DNA of 64,000 nucleotides from Amycolatopsis sp. NBC_01480 (GCF_036227205.1 NZ_CP109442.1:806001-870000); one strand, 5' to 3'; shown: positions 23,198 to 33,226, counted from the stretch's first letter. A program made the numbers and translations. The notes: generated by a model not told the origin, from the letters alone.

Positions 23198-26100
23198 TCA
23201 GTAGCAGCCGGCTTGGGTAACTTGTCCGCCACCGTCGACGTTTTTGATGGTGGCGTGGCAGAAGTAGCCGTTGTTGCCGACGGCGTCAATGAAAATCCAC
23301 TGCGGTGCCCAGGCGGTGTTGCTGGGGTATTGCACCCAAACCTTGTAGACGATCTCCGGGTTCGTAGGAAGCGCCCGAGCGGTGGCGCTTTCGATCTTCT
23401 TGACGTCGGGGTTGTTGACCTTGATGTACTGGTTGACGATGTTGATCAACGAGCCTGAGCCGCTGAACCGGTTCGGGATCAGATGGCCACGCTGCATGGT
23501 GTTTCCGTCGAACCCAGCGGGTGTAGCACGGTAGGTTCCTCCCTTCACGCTCTTGGTGACACAGGTGATGCCGCCGCGTGCGCGTTGCGCCGGGTCGCCG
23601 AGGTAGGTGAAAGGTTCGAGCGGGTCGTTGTGGGGGTCATCGGGTTTCATGGTGCCGTTGGCGCAGTCGTCTACCATCTTCTTGTCTTTGGTGGGGTCGA
23701 GCCGGAGCCCGGGTGCGGGGTCGACCTGGGGGATGGGTTTCTTGAGTTCGTCTTCTTTGTCGATGACGGTGCAGGGGGCGGTCCCGGCGGTGGTGGCTGC
23801 GGTGAGGCTGCGGCATTTGAGCAGGTCGCGGACGAGGTTGCGGAGGTTGGTGGTGATGCGTCGGGCTGCGACGACGGCGTCTTTGAAGGTGCGGATGCCT
23901 TTGACGATGCGGACGGTGGCGGAGACGGCGTCGGGGATTTTGGAGAGGACGGAGACGAATTTGAACAGTGGGAGGGCGTTGACGACGGTCATGATGCAGG
24001 CGATGAAGTCGCCTTCGGTGAAGCATTTCTTGGCGTCGGTGTAGCCGATGAGGTCGAGCAGGACCTGGCCGCCCTGGTCGGTGATGAAGGCCATCAGGCC
24101 GGCGTTTGCCTTGGCGCGGTTGGCGTTGTAGTCGTCGACGCCCTGCTGGCCCTTCTGATTGCGGAGGGTCGTTTCCTCTTCCGCGGTCAGGGCGGGGACG
24201 TCGCTGTCGTCGTTGATCGCCTCCTCAGCGGCTTTGCGCTGTTCCTCTTCTTCGGCTTTGCGCAGCTCGTCCTGCAGCTGGGCGAGTTCGGCTTGGATCT
24301 GCTTGCCGTCTGCGGCCGCGTTTTTGGCGCGGGTTTCGGCGTCGCGGGCGTAGTTTTCGGCGTTGGTGGCTGCGTCGTAGGCGTCGTTGGCGTGCTGCTG
24401 GGCGCGGTCGGCGGCGTCGCGGGCCGCGGCGGCGTCCTTGGCGGCTTGGTCGGCTGCGCGTTGCGCGGCGGCGGCGTCCTGTTCGGCGCGGGTGGCCGCG
24501 GCGGAGGCTTCGTTGGCTGCGCGGGTGGCGTTGTCCGCGGCTTGGCGGGCAGCGCGGGCGTCGGCGGCGGCCTGGTCGGCAGACAGCCCGGCCAGTGCGG
24601 CGTCGGCGGCGGCCTGGTCCGCGGCGGCGCGGGCGGCGCGGGCGTCGGTTTGGGCTTGGGTGTCGAGGGTGTTCGCGTCCGCGGCGGCTTGGCGGGCGCC
24701 GGCGGCTTCCTTGGCCGCGTCGGCCGCGGAAAGCTGAGCGTCGGCGGCGGACTTGGCCGCGGCGGCCGCCGAACTGGCGGCGTCGGCGGCGGCTTGGTAG
24801 GCCGGGGCGACCTCGCCGGAGGCGTTCTTCGCCGCTTCGGCCGCCGCGCGGGCTTGGGCGGTGGCGTCGGTCGCTGCCTTTTGGGCGGCGTCGACCTGGC
24901 TGGTGCCGGTGTCCTTCGCCCGGTTGGCGACGATCACCGCGAAGTCGGCGTCGATGTCGGTGTCGGCGAACGGTGTGGCGGTCCCGATCGCGGTGTCGGC
25001 GGGGTTGGCGATCCCGGACGCGGACTGCACCGCCCCGGCCGCAGCCCGGGTGGCGATGCCGGCCTGGGTGGCGGCGGTCGCGGCTTCCACGGCGGAGGCG
25101 TTGGCCTCGTCCTGGGTCCGTTGCGCCGCCTCCAACGCCTGCGCGGACTTGACCGCGGTCTGTTGTGCCAGGTCGGCGGCGTTGCGGGCGTTCTGCGCGG
25201 CCTGGGCTTCGGCGGCGGTGGCGTCCGCAGCAGCGGCCTGCGCGCGCAGCGCGTCCTGATGGACGAGCGCGGCCTCGGACTCGGCCCGGACCGCGTCCTG
25301 GTTCGCGCGCGCAGCGGCGGCCTGGGCTTCGTCGGCGGCAGTGCGGGCCTGTTCGGCGGCAGCCTGGGCACCGTCGGCGGCGGCGCGGGCCTGGGAAGCG
25401 GCCGCCTGGGCACGGTTGGCGGCGGCGCGGGAGTTGCTCGCCGCGGAGTTGGCCTGGATCGCGGAGGTGCGGGCGTTGGCCGCGGCCGTGCCGGCCACGT
25501 CGGCGTCCGTGCGGGCCTGGCTTGCAGCCGTGGCGGCCTGGTCGGCGTCCGCGCGGGCCTGGTGCGCGGCAGCCCAGGCACGGTCCTTGTCGCCCTGGGC
25601 GACCTCGGCCATGCCTTGGGCTTTCTGCGCGAGTGCTTCCAGGACCTGGGCCTTGCGGGCGAGGGTGTCCGCGGACTTCGTCACCTCGGCGGCGCGGTCG
25701 CGGGCGTCGTTGGCCTGGGATTCCTGGGTGCGGGCGTCGTTGTCGGCGTCGAAGGCGATCTGCTCCTGGTGCCGGGCGTCTTTGCTCCGGTCGGCGGCGA
25801 TCTGTTCCTGCTGCTCGGCGTCGCCGCGGCGCTGGGACGCGATCGTGGCCTGCGCGTCGGCGTCCCGGCGTTTCTGGCCGGCGATGTTCGCCTGCTGCAC
25901 GGCGATGTCACGTTGCCGCGCGGCCTCCTGTGCTTTGGCTTCGGCCTCGGTGCGTTTGGCGGCGGCCTGCTGGCGCCAGGTTTCGGCTTCCTGGCGTTTG
26001 GCTGCGGCGGTGTCGCGCTCGCGTTCGGCCGCGGCGCGGGCGTCCTTGACGTTCTGGGCGTGCTGCTGCGCGTCGTGTAGCGCGGCGACCGCATCGGTGT

Positions 26101-27502
26101 GGGACTGCTTCGCGCGCAGCGCCGCATCAGCCGCGGCGGCGGCTTGATCGGCGGCGGCCTGGGCCAGCTGCTGGGCGGCCGCGGCGTTGGCTTCGGCGTT
26201 GGCGCGCCACTGCCGGGCGTTTTCCTCGTGTGCCTTGGCTTTTTCGGTGGCGTCGGTCGCGGCGGCGTCCGCGGCGATCGCGTCGATGGCGTGCGAGGCG
26301 GTGTCGCTGGCCTGTTTCGCCGCGGTCGCCGAGGCACCCATGGACTGCACGACCTTGGCCCACTCGGCGCCGTGCGGCATCCCGTTCTGCACCAGCAGGT
26401 TGGCCTGCGCGACCGCCGCACCCGCGGCGGCCTGCGCGGCCTGGGCGTCGGTGGCGGCGTTGGCGACGTGGCGGGCGACGTCGTCCTTGGCCCGCTGATA
26501 CAGCTCCGCGTGGTAGGTGTGCCCGGCCTGGTCCGCGGCCAACGTCTTGGCGGTGTCGCGGGACACGTTCGCGGCCATGGTCATGTCGTCGGCGGCGCGC
26601 TCGAGCGCCCGCACAGCGTCGGCGTGGGCGGCCAGCAGGTTCCGGCGCGCGGTCATCGCGCGTGCGGTGCGCTGCGCCAGATCCGAGGCGGCTTCGGCTT
26701 CCTTGCGCTGGCGTTCCAGGTCCTGCAGGTGTTTCTCTCGCGCGTCGGCGTCCCGCTGCGCAGCTTCCAGGTAGCCGGTGGCCAGGAACTGCTCGATCGC
26801 CGCATCGCCCTGCGCCAGTGCGGCTTTCGCGGCGGCGGACACTTCGGGTTCGCCACGGTCGGCGACCATCTGCACGTGCGCCCGCCGGCGATCCTTGAGT
26901 TCCTGGTCGTAGGCGTTGTTTTTGCGGTCCTGCTCGGCGGCGATGTCGCGTTCGTAGGCCAGGAAGTTCTCCCGCGCCCGGGCATCGCCTTTCAGCGCCC
27001 GGTCCACGGCGGCGTTGAACGCTGGCCCACCTTGCCCGGCCAGCGGCTCGATCTGTGCCCGGTTGGCCGCGTCCGCGTCGGCTTTCCGCTTCGCCGCCTG
27101 GGCTTTGGCGTCCTGCTGCCCGTGGGCGAAGAACGCGTCGATCGCGCCGGTGTCCCCGGCGTCGGTGCGGCGCAGCGTGTCCCGCGCCGCCTCCCGCACC
27201 TCCTCGTCCTCGTCCTTGCCCGCGATGTCGGAGATCAGGTCCCGCTGCAACTGCTTGAGCAGCGCCGCGTCGTCCGGATCTTCAGCCGGAGCAGCCGCAT
27301 GGGCGTTGTCCGCCGCGGCAGGCTGTTTCGCCTCCGCCTGCCACTGCCCCGCCGCCGCACGGGGTGCGGACTCGGCGACGGCGGTCGCGCCTTCCCCGGC
27401 AGCGCCCGCCAGCAGCGCGGCGGTCACGGCGACCACGATTCCCTGACGCCATACCGGTCTGAGCAGGGTCGCTCGTCTCGGGTTCCGGAACAGTCTGCTC
27501 AC
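23198..27502 (-). CDS. Secreted ALF-repeat/helical polymorphic toxin with DNA/RNA non-specific nuclease tip
   Basis: A 1434-residue protein. It starts with a signal peptide (QGIVVAVTAALLAGAAGEGA). Residues 75-270 hold ALF-type repeats (VREAARDTLRRTDAGDTGAI; FFAHGQQ; EQFLATG). Residues 280-1150 are an exceptionally Ala/Gln/Arg-rich helical or coiled-coil stalk. A hydrophobic segment (LPLFKFVSVLSKIPDAVSA) precedes the C-terminal nuclease, where MQRGHLIPNRFSGSGSLINI followed by VNQYIKVNN matches the RGH...N core of Endonuclea_NS_2-type nucleases. The SUKH gene directly downstream is the expected antidote. This looks like a cell-surface stalk that presents or delivers a nuclease. The export route is inferred from the signal only. 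Confidence 0.82.
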   Translation of the reverse strand: MSRLFRNPRRATLLRPVWRQGIVVAVTAALLAGAAGEGATAVAESAPRAAAGQWQAEAKQPAAADNAHAAAPAEDPDDAALLKQLQRDLISDIAGKDEDEEVREAARDTLRRTDAGDTGAIDAFFAHGQQDAKAQAAKRKADADAANRAQIEPLAGQGGPAFNAAVDRALKGDARARENFLAYERDIAAEQDRKNNAYDQELKDRRRAHVQMVADRGEPEVSAAAKAALAQGDAAIEQFLATGYLEAAQRDADAREKHLQDLERQRKEAEAASDLAQRTARAMTARRNLLAAHADAVRALERAADDMTMAANVSRDTAKTLAADQAGHTYHAELYQRAKDDVARHVANAATDAQAAQAAAGAAVAQANLLVQNGMPHGAEWAKVVQSMGASATAAKQASDTASHAIDAIAADAAATDATEKAKAHEENARQWRANAEANAAAAQQLAQAAADQAAAAADAALRAKQSHTDAVAALHDAQQHAQNVKDARAAAERERDTAAAKRQEAETWRQQAAAKRTEAEAKAQEAARQRDIAVQQANIAGQKRRDADAQATIASQRRGDAEQQEQIAADRSKDARHQEQIAFDADNDARTQESQANDARDRAAEVTKSADTLARKAQVLEALAQKAQGMAEVAQGDKDRAWAAAHQARADADQAATAASQARTDADVAGTAAANARTSAIQANSAASNSRAAANRAQAAASQARAAADGAQAAAEQARTAADEAQAAAARANQDAVRAESEAALVHQDALRAQAAAADATAAEAQAAQNARNAADLAQQTAVKSAQALEAAQRTQDEANASAVEAATAATQAGIATRAAAGAVQSASGIANPADTAIGTATPFADTDIDADFAVIVANRAKDTGTSQVDAAQKAATDATAQARAAAEAAKNASGEVAPAYQAAADAASSAAAAAKSAADAQLSAADAAKEAAGARQAAADANTLDTQAQTDARAARAAADQAAADAALAGLSADQAAADARAARQAADNATRAANEASAAATRAEQDAAAAQRAADQAAKDAAAARDAADRAQQHANDAYDAATNAENYARDAETRAKNAAADGKQIQAELAQLQDELRKAEEEEQRKAAEEAINDDSDVPALTAEEETTLRNQKGQQGVDDYNANRAKANAGLMAFITDQGGQVLLDLIGYTDAKKCFTEGDFIACIMTVVNALPLFKFVSVLSKIPDAVSATVRIVKGIRTFKDAVVAARRITTNLRNLVRDLLKCRSLTAATTAGTAPCTVIDKEDELKKPIPQVDPAPGLRLDPTKDKKMVDDCANGTMKPDDPHNDPLEPFTYLGDPAQRARGGITCVTKSVKGGTYRATPAGFDGNTMQRGHLIPNRFSGSGSLINIVNQYIKVNNPDVKKIESATARALPTNPEIVYKVWVQYPSNTAWAPQWIFIDAVGNNGYFCHATIKNVDGGGQVTQAGCY

Positions 27503-27580
27503 AACAAACGCACCCCATCAGGTCGGAAAGCGCACGACGAAGAACACGGCGAAAGCCGTTGCAGGTCAGGGAAATCGGGG

Positions 27581-28657
27581 TCAGGCCGGGTCGGTCATCC
27601 GGTCGGAGCCGGCCTGGGCCTGGGCCGCGACGTCGGTCCAGTGCTGGGTCTGGCCGGTGGCGAAGGTGTCCTCGCCGGTCCAGGCGGTGTGGTTCTTCTC
27701 GGCCGAGGCGGTGATCGTGGTCCAGATCGGGTCGGTCTGGCCGCGGTAGCGGTCGGCGACCGTCTGCCAGTACCGGGCCTGCTCTGCACACAGCCGCTGC
27801 TCGTCCTCCCACGCCTGCCGGGCCGCGTCCGCCTTGTCCTTGCTCGTGGCCCACGCCCGCGCGGCTACCGCACGGGCCTGCTCGGCCGCGGCACCACTGG
27901 CGGCCAGCGCTTCCCGCTCGGCCTCCTGCGCGTCGGCGATCAGGCCGGGGATCAGCGCGAGGTAGCTCATCCCGGCTTCCTGGCTGCGCTGACGGAAGAA
28001 CTCCACGTCCAACTCCGCCGCGGCCATCCAGTCGGTCGCGTAGAACTCGCGGATGTCGGCGTCCGTGCTGCCCTGACGCAGCGCGTGCTGCGCGGCCAGC
28101 CGCACCTGCTCCCCCGGATCACTCGACGCGAGCAGCGCGACGAAGTCGCGGTCGGCCTGCGCGATCACCTGCCGATGCTGCTCGTCAGCCTCGCGGGCCT
28201 GCGTGTCGCGCGCTTTCGCGTCGGCGAACCCGGTGCGGGCGAACCACTCCCGGTCCGCGTCACTGCCCTTCAGTACCCGGTCCGCGGCGGCGTGCACCAG
28301 CGGCGAGTACGCCGCGCTGTAAGAGGCCAGGACCCGCTGCGCGAAATCCCGGTTCCGGGCAGTGCTCTGCTCGGCCCGGCCGCGGGCCTCGGCGAACCCG
28401 GTCAGCACGAACGCCTTCAACGCCGACTCACCATCGGCCGAACGCATCGCATTCCATGCCGCCACTCGGACTAATGCCTCCGAGTGATACAGCGCAACCT
28501 GCCGCACCATCGGATACCAGACCGAATCCTCAATACCCGACACACGCATCGCAGACATTCGAGAACTGCCGACAGGATCGGCTACGGAATCCGTAACACC
28601 TGTCGTGACCAGCAGGGTTGCCACCGCTACACCAGTGACAAGAGCGCGCGAAACCAC
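27581..28657 (-). CDS. Secreted ALF-repeat protein without toxin domain
   Basis: A 358-residue protein with an N-terminal signal (ALVTGVAVATLLVTTGVTDS). ALF repeats follow: VRVAAWNAMRSADGESALKA then FVLTGF; HAAADRVLKGSDADREWFAR; VRLAAQHALRQGSTDADIRE. A helical C-terminal domain ends in TDVAAQAQAGS-like sequence. It reads into the large nuclease toxin 78 bp downstream on the same strand, so the two are probably one operon. It lacks any enzymatic domain I can see and may assist export or anchoring of the toxin. Its N-terminal repeat organisation resembles the first 270 residues of the toxin. Confidence 0.7.
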   Translation of the reverse strand: MVSRALVTGVAVATLLVTTGVTDSVADPVGSSRMSAMRVSGIEDSVWYPMVRQVALYHSEALVRVAAWNAMRSADGESALKAFVLTGFAEARGRAEQSTARNRDFAQRVLASYSAAYSPLVHAAADRVLKGSDADREWFARTGFADAKARDTQAREADEQHRQVIAQADRDFVALLASSDPGEQVRLAAQHALRQGSTDADIREFYATDWMAAAELDVEFFRQRSQEAGMSYLALIPGLIADAQEAEREALAASGAAAEQARAVAARAWATSKDKADAARQAWEDEQRLCAEQARYWQTVADRYRGQTDPIWTTITASAEKNHTAWTGEDTFATGQTQHWTDVAAQAQAGSDRMTDPA

Positions 28658-28915
28658 CCCAGTCCCCCTTTACATCCCCTAGACCGTGGGCTCACACAAG
28701 CTTGGTCAGATTGTCAGTAAAACCCCCACAAACGCCACCATAGTGACGACGGTCACACCTTGTAACGCGCCTTTGAGTGCCACCGATAAGCCGTTCGGTA
28801 AAGTTCCGATTACCTGCGCGACGTCCACCTTTCTCGGACGTCGAGCATTCTCATTTCCGCGCGCCTCGGGGCGCGCTTTTCTGCTATGCGCTGTTCTCTG
28901 AGCAGGGGGATACTG
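28658..28915. promoter_or_regulatory. Divergent intergenic region between two ALF genes
   Basis: It must hold promoters for the minus-strand ALF/toxin operon and the plus-strand ALF-lectin gene. Two hairpins are visible on the plus strand: GACGTCC with GGACGTC at about 28819-28843, and the terminator-like one at 28859-28880. No recognised operator is seen. Confidence 0.5.
28859..28880 (+). terminator. Terminator-like hairpin just before the ALF-lectin gene
   Basis: GCGCGCC and GGCGCGC form a 7-bp stem followed directly by TTTT. It lies 36 bp upstream of the preferred start codon of the plus-strand gene, so it could act as an attenuator in its leader, or it could stop upstream transcription. 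Confidence 0.45.
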
Positions 28916-31900
28916 TTGAGACGCTCGAATCACTTTTCCGCGCTACCGGAGGAATGGCCGCGCCGGCTCGTAGCGCGCGCCGCGGCCGCCTTCCTCATCA
29001 CCGGCATCGTCGGGACCGCGGCACCGGGCCTCGCGGCCGCAGCTCCGAGCACCGCCGCCGGGACCAGCGCGGCCACGGGGCAGCCGGCCGCGCGACGGGC
29101 GGATGCCGGTGACCGGGACTTCCGGCTGGCCGTCGGAGGGGATATGACCCCGGCGCCCGCCCGGCCCGCAACGCCGGCGGCGCAGTCCTCGGACGTGGAC
29201 AAGGGCAACGCGGCCGCGCTGCTCGGCATCGTTGCCGGCCCGGAGCTGCTGATCCTGTCCGACCGTGACTTCGTCTCGGCGATGTACCGCGCGGCCGACG
29301 ACCTGGACAAGGCGCGTCCGCTCGAGCCCGAGCACCAGACCGTGCGGGAACGCGCGATCGACGCAATCATCGCCGGCGACGACGCAGCCACCGCCTACAT
29401 CAAGACCGGCATGGCCGCCGCCAACATCGCCGACCAGAAGATCGTCACCGACCGGCGCGAGCAGCAACGCATCGAGCGCGAGGCCAAGGTCCGGGCCGCA
29501 GCGCAGATCAGCGCGACCGTCACCGACACCGACCTCGCGAAGTCGGTCTACGACTTCATCGTCCTGCTCGACCTCAAGGCCGACGACCACAAGGACACCG
29601 CCGTCAAGACGGCCGCGCGCGCGGCACTGCAGGGCAATGCGGACGACCAATGGCGTTTCCTCACCGACGGCATCATCGCCGAGCACGCCAAGGACACCCA
29701 GCGGCTCGTCGACGAGGACACCAGCCGCACCGAAGCCGAGAAGGCCGAAGCCAAAGCCCGCGAGGCGCGGGTCACCGCGGCCTACTACGCACTGGGCCTC
29801 AGCATCACCGCAGACGACCCCCTCGCGAAGCTGCCCGACCAGAACTTCCTGCGCGAAGTCCTCAAACGAGCCCCGAAAGACACCGAGGTCTACACCGCTG
29901 CCTACGAAGCGCTACTCAGCTCCGCCCCGGCCGACTGGAAAGCCTACGTCGACACCGGCGCCCAAGCCGCGTGGCAGCGCGACTTCGACAAGGACATGAA
30001 GAAGCACGACGACGAGAACATCAAGGCCATCACCGAGATCCGCACCCGTGCCGCCAAGAGCGCTGTCCACCCCGACCTTGTCGCCGCGGCCGACGCCGCG
30101 CTCGCCGGCACTCCGCTCGACCGGGCTCGTTTCGTCGCGACCGGCCAGAGCCAGCATCAGAACCAGACCATCCGCACCGTCGGGTGGTTCACCGGCGACG
30201 ACTCCTACATCACCGACGCCGGCACCAGCGCCAAGCTGGTCACCTGGACCCAAGGCAGCCACCCGGAGATGACGTGGAAGGTCGGCGCCGGGCTCAGCGA
30301 CCCGAGCTGCTTCTCCTTCGAATCCACCACCCACCCCAACTCCTACCTCCGCTGGCGCCCACCCACGGACGGCAACCGCGCCTACGCCGACATCGCACCT
30401 ACCGACGGCACCGACAGATTCCGGCAAGAAGCGACCTGGTGCGTCAAACCCCTCAGCGGGGAGAATCTCGACGTGGAGATCCACCCGATCGGCGCGCCGA
30501 ATGCCTACCTCTTCCTTCCGGGCGCCCGCGATCCCAATCCCGACCCTGTCTATGCCCAGGTCTGGCACTTCGACACGCCGCAGGCACCGACGCCATTCGA
30601 CCGGCGCTACAACGCGGACAAGAACCTGCAGACCCGGCTGGGCAAGCCGACCGGCGACCCGGTCCTCACTGCCGACAACACCGGCTACCGCATCTACGAG
30701 AAGGGCCGCCTCTACCTGACCTACGACGAGAACAAACGGCCAGTCGTCGCAGACGTCTACAACGGACCGGCGCTCGACAAGCTCATCTCCTTCTTCGGCG
30801 ATTCGCTGCTGCAGCAACACATCCGCGGTCAGTTTGACGATGAGGATGAACCCGGTGGACAGATCATTGCCGTGCTCAGGCCAGCGGACGGGCTTGATCT
30901 CCAGATCCTCTGGACCGCCCAGACCGGCGCCCACGAGATCCACGGTCAGATCTCCATCACCTGGAACCAAAAAACGCATTTCGAGGTCGGCTATCCGACC
31001 ACCGACACGATCTCGTCGCCCACTGGCGGTGCGGTCTACAACCGCTTCGCACGCGGCTCGATCTACTGGAAGCCCGGTATCGGCACCCGCGTGGTGTCCG
31101 GCGAGATCCACAAGAAGTACGCGTCGCTGAACTACGAGAGCGGCCCGCTCGGCAACCCCGTCACCGAAGCCACCCCCTTCGGCACTAACGGCGGCCTCGT
31201 CCAGCGGTTCGACGGCGGTTCGATCTACTACACCCCCGCAGGTGGCGCCACCGTCGTCTACGGCGACATCGCCCGCAAGTACGCGGAATTCGGCAACGAG
31301 ACCGGCAGCCTCGGCTCCCCCGTCTCCGACACCACCACCGCCAGCGACGGCAAAGGCCAGTACGTCACCTTCAGCAACGGTGCCGCGATCTACTGGTCAC
31401 CCGCCACCGGCGCCCACGCGGTCTACGGCAACATCCTGATCAAGTGGAACCAGCTCGGTGCCGAGAAATCCTTCCTCGGCTACCCGACCAGCGACGAACT
31501 CCCGCTGCCCAAGGGCCGGCGCACCACCTTCACCGGCGGCCGCATCGACTGGAGCAGTGAAGGCGGCGCCACCGTCGCCTACTCCACCATTCCCGTCACC
31601 GCGAGGGCCGTCGAGTTCAAGGGAGTCCAATCCGGACGCTGCATCCAGATCGCCGGCGTCGGCAACGACGCCCTCGCCGACTTCGCCGGCGCCGAGCTGT
31701 GGGACTGCGGCGCCACCGCACCCAAACAGATCTGGGACGTCGTCGACCTCGGCAGCAACAAGTACGCCTTCAAGAACCGCAACTCCGGAAAATGCCTCGA
31801 CCTGTACGACGCCGGTGCGGGCAACGGAGCAAACATCGCCCAATACAGCTGCCACTACGGCGCCGCCCAGCAATGGGAAATCACCACCGCCCCCGGCAGC

Positions 31901-32035
31901 GCCATAGCCCTCCGCAACATCGCCTCCGGCAAAGTCATCGAAGCCGCCAACAGCCAAACCGGAAACGCCACACTGGTCCAGCAATGGATGGACCTCGTCC
32001 ACCCCAACCAACAATGGACCATCATCCCCGTCTAG
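28916..32035 (+). CDS. Secreted ALF-AbfB-LGFP-ricin lectin protein
   Basis: About 1039 residues. TTG at 28916 is preferred because AGGGGG stands 6 bases upstream; ATG at 28886 is the alternative but has only a hairpin before it. A signal peptide (RAAAAFLITGIVGTAAPG) is followed by ALF repeats to about residue 390, an AbfB-like beta-trefoil (CFSFESTTHPNSYLRWRPP, about 430-520), four to five LGFP repeats (FEVGYPTTD, GPLGNPVTEA, GSLGSPVSD, SFLGYPTSDE, about 650-890), and a ricin-B lectin domain with QIWDV, QQWEI and QQWTI motifs. Such modules bind cell-wall glycans. It lies head-to-head with the ALF toxin operon, so it may be its wall anchor. No catalytic domain is seen. Confidence 0.8.
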   Translation: MRRSNHFSALPEEWPRRLVARAAAAFLITGIVGTAAPGLAAAAPSTAAGTSAATGQPAARRADAGDRDFRLAVGGDMTPAPARPATPAAQSSDVDKGNAAALLGIVAGPELLILSDRDFVSAMYRAADDLDKARPLEPEHQTVRERAIDAIIAGDDAATAYIKTGMAAANIADQKIVTDRREQQRIEREAKVRAAAQISATVTDTDLAKSVYDFIVLLDLKADDHKDTAVKTAARAALQGNADDQWRFLTDGIIAEHAKDTQRLVDEDTSRTEAEKAEAKAREARVTAAYYALGLSITADDPLAKLPDQNFLREVLKRAPKDTEVYTAAYEALLSSAPADWKAYVDTGAQAAWQRDFDKDMKKHDDENIKAITEIRTRAAKSAVHPDLVAAADAALAGTPLDRARFVATGQSQHQNQTIRTVGWFTGDDSYITDAGTSAKLVTWTQGSHPEMTWKVGAGLSDPSCFSFESTTHPNSYLRWRPPTDGNRAYADIAPTDGTDRFRQEATWCVKPLSGENLDVEIHPIGAPNAYLFLPGARDPNPDPVYAQVWHFDTPQAPTPFDRRYNADKNLQTRLGKPTGDPVLTADNTGYRIYEKGRLYLTYDENKRPVVADVYNGPALDKLISFFGDSLLQQHIRGQFDDEDEPGGQIIAVLRPADGLDLQILWTAQTGAHEIHGQISITWNQKTHFEVGYPTTDTISSPTGGAVYNRFARGSIYWKPGIGTRVVSGEIHKKYASLNYESGPLGNPVTEATPFGTNGGLVQRFDGGSIYYTPAGGATVVYGDIARKYAEFGNETGSLGSPVSDTTTASDGKGQYVTFSNGAAIYWSPATGAHAVYGNILIKWNQLGAEKSFLGYPTSDELPLPKGRRTTFTGGRIDWSSEGGATVAYSTIPVTARAVEFKGVQSGRCIQIAGVGNDALADFAGAELWDCGATAPKQIWDVVDLGSNKYAFKNRNSGKCLDLYDAGAGNGANIAQYSCHYGAAQQWEITTAPGSAIALRNIASGKVIEAANSQTGNATLVQQWMDLVHPNQQWTIIPV

Positions 32036-32049
32036 CACCGCGACACCAC

Positions 32050-32092
32050 GAGAGCCGGGCACCGCCGACACATTCGGCGACGCCCGGCTCTC
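32050..32092 (+). terminator. Terminator of the ALF-lectin gene
   Basis: GAGAGCCGGGC (32050-32060) pairs perfectly with GCCCGGCTCTC (32082-32092), and the loop contains a second GCCGA/TCGGC stem. It starts 15 bp after the stop codon. Confidence 0.75.
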
Positions 32093-32273
32093 GCCATCCG
32101 AATCACCAGCGCGACGGACTCAACCCAGCAACCCGCCAAGCACGACAACCTATCCAAATTTGTGCAAACCGGGAATGCAAAACACCTCCCGATCCTCTAG
32201 AAAGAACCTGGTGCGTACCTGCATGATTTCTTGCAGGCTGGCGCAGAGGAACTCGGAGTGCAGGAGGGATGCT

Positions 32274-32900
32274 ATGGGACAGTCAGGCCAGGTATCAGTC
32301 TGGGTCCCCATCGCCGTTGGCATGATCGGTCTAATTGGCGTGATCGTCGGTCAACTCATTAATGCCCGACGAGAGGATCGACGGTGGAAGCGTGATCAGC
32401 AACGTGAGGACGTTCGGTGGAAACGTCAGCGCGAAATTGAGCTACTGCGACTCACCCAGGAGAGTCGAGCCCATTGGCGCGATATCAGGTTGCAAACTTA
32501 TGGAAAGCTGCTCCAAATCGTAAATCGGATCGTACAGCTCTCACGCGAGGCTGTGTATGCGCCAAAGACCGAGGTGGAAGCCCAAGCCGTATTCGATGAA
32601 TACAATCAAAAAAAGGACGAATTCCTGAGCGCAGCACTCGAAGCGGTCATAATGACGGAATCATCCAGGCTTGGTAGTCACATCGGCGAATACATGAACC
32701 ATCTTGGTATATTCTTCCCCATTGTACGAATGCGGAAGGTACTCGCCGAAGGAAAAACTTTCCACTTCGATGATGACGAGCGAAAACGTGCGTCAGACGT
32801 ACATAGGAGAAACCTTAACTATTTTCTTAGATTGCGCGATCTAATCAAGGAAGAACTGGGCGTAGTCGTGAAGGGTGCCGAAATTTCCAGCGAGGGTTAG
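32274..32900 (+). CDS. Single-helix membrane protein of unknown function
   Basis: 208 residues from ATG at 32274 with GGAGGG 7 bases upstream. One hydrophobic helix (VWVPIAVGMIGLIGVIVGQL, residues 8-27) is followed by a very basic stretch (ARREDRRWKRDQQREDVRWK) and a helical cytosolic part. The base composition is clearly lower in G+C than the neighbours, with runs such as AATCAAAAAAAGG near 32604, so it is probably a recent arrival. I do not recognise the family; the pattern of TM plus long basic coiled helix is generic. Confidence 0.65.
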   Translation: MGQSGQVSVWVPIAVGMIGLIGVIVGQLINARREDRRWKRDQQREDVRWKRQREIELLRLTQESRAHWRDIRLQTYGKLLQIVNRIVQLSREAVYAPKTEVEAQAVFDEYNQKKDEFLSAALEAVIMTESSRLGSHIGEYMNHLGIFFPIVRMRKVLAEGKTFHFDDDERKRASDVHRRNLNYFLRLRDLIKEELGVVVKGAEISSEG

Positions 32901-33226
32901 TCCAGCACTGGACACAATGTCGTGCGCGTACTTACCGCCGCAAGTCGGACATAGTTCCGACTTGCTGCACACATCAGTCCCGCCGCGGCCAAGGCCTCCG
33001 TGCCATACGCCGTCGGCGCCACCGCCACGAACCCCGACCAGGCAGATCCAGTCGATCCTCACCACCCACGGGCTCTTTGCTCACCCAGCGAATCTACCCC
33101 GCTCCGCGCCGCGGACAGTGAATCACACGGACCGGCGCGCACAGCCGACGCGAGCACCGTGCAGCGCCGGTCGCTATGGACGAGTCGCGGTTCCCGCGGC
33201 GGAATCAGGGCGTCCTCGCCCGGTTG
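32901..33226. other. Intergenic, nothing recognised
   Basis: About 325 bp with only short proline- or arginine-rich frames on both strands; no hairpin or operator of note. Confidence 0.4.

Noticed and set aside
23483..28474. Very long Gly/Val/Arg-rich plus-strand frames opposite the ALF toxin
   Set aside because: Antisense shadows of an Ala-rich GC-biased gene; composition is what the reverse frames of GCN/GCC codons give.
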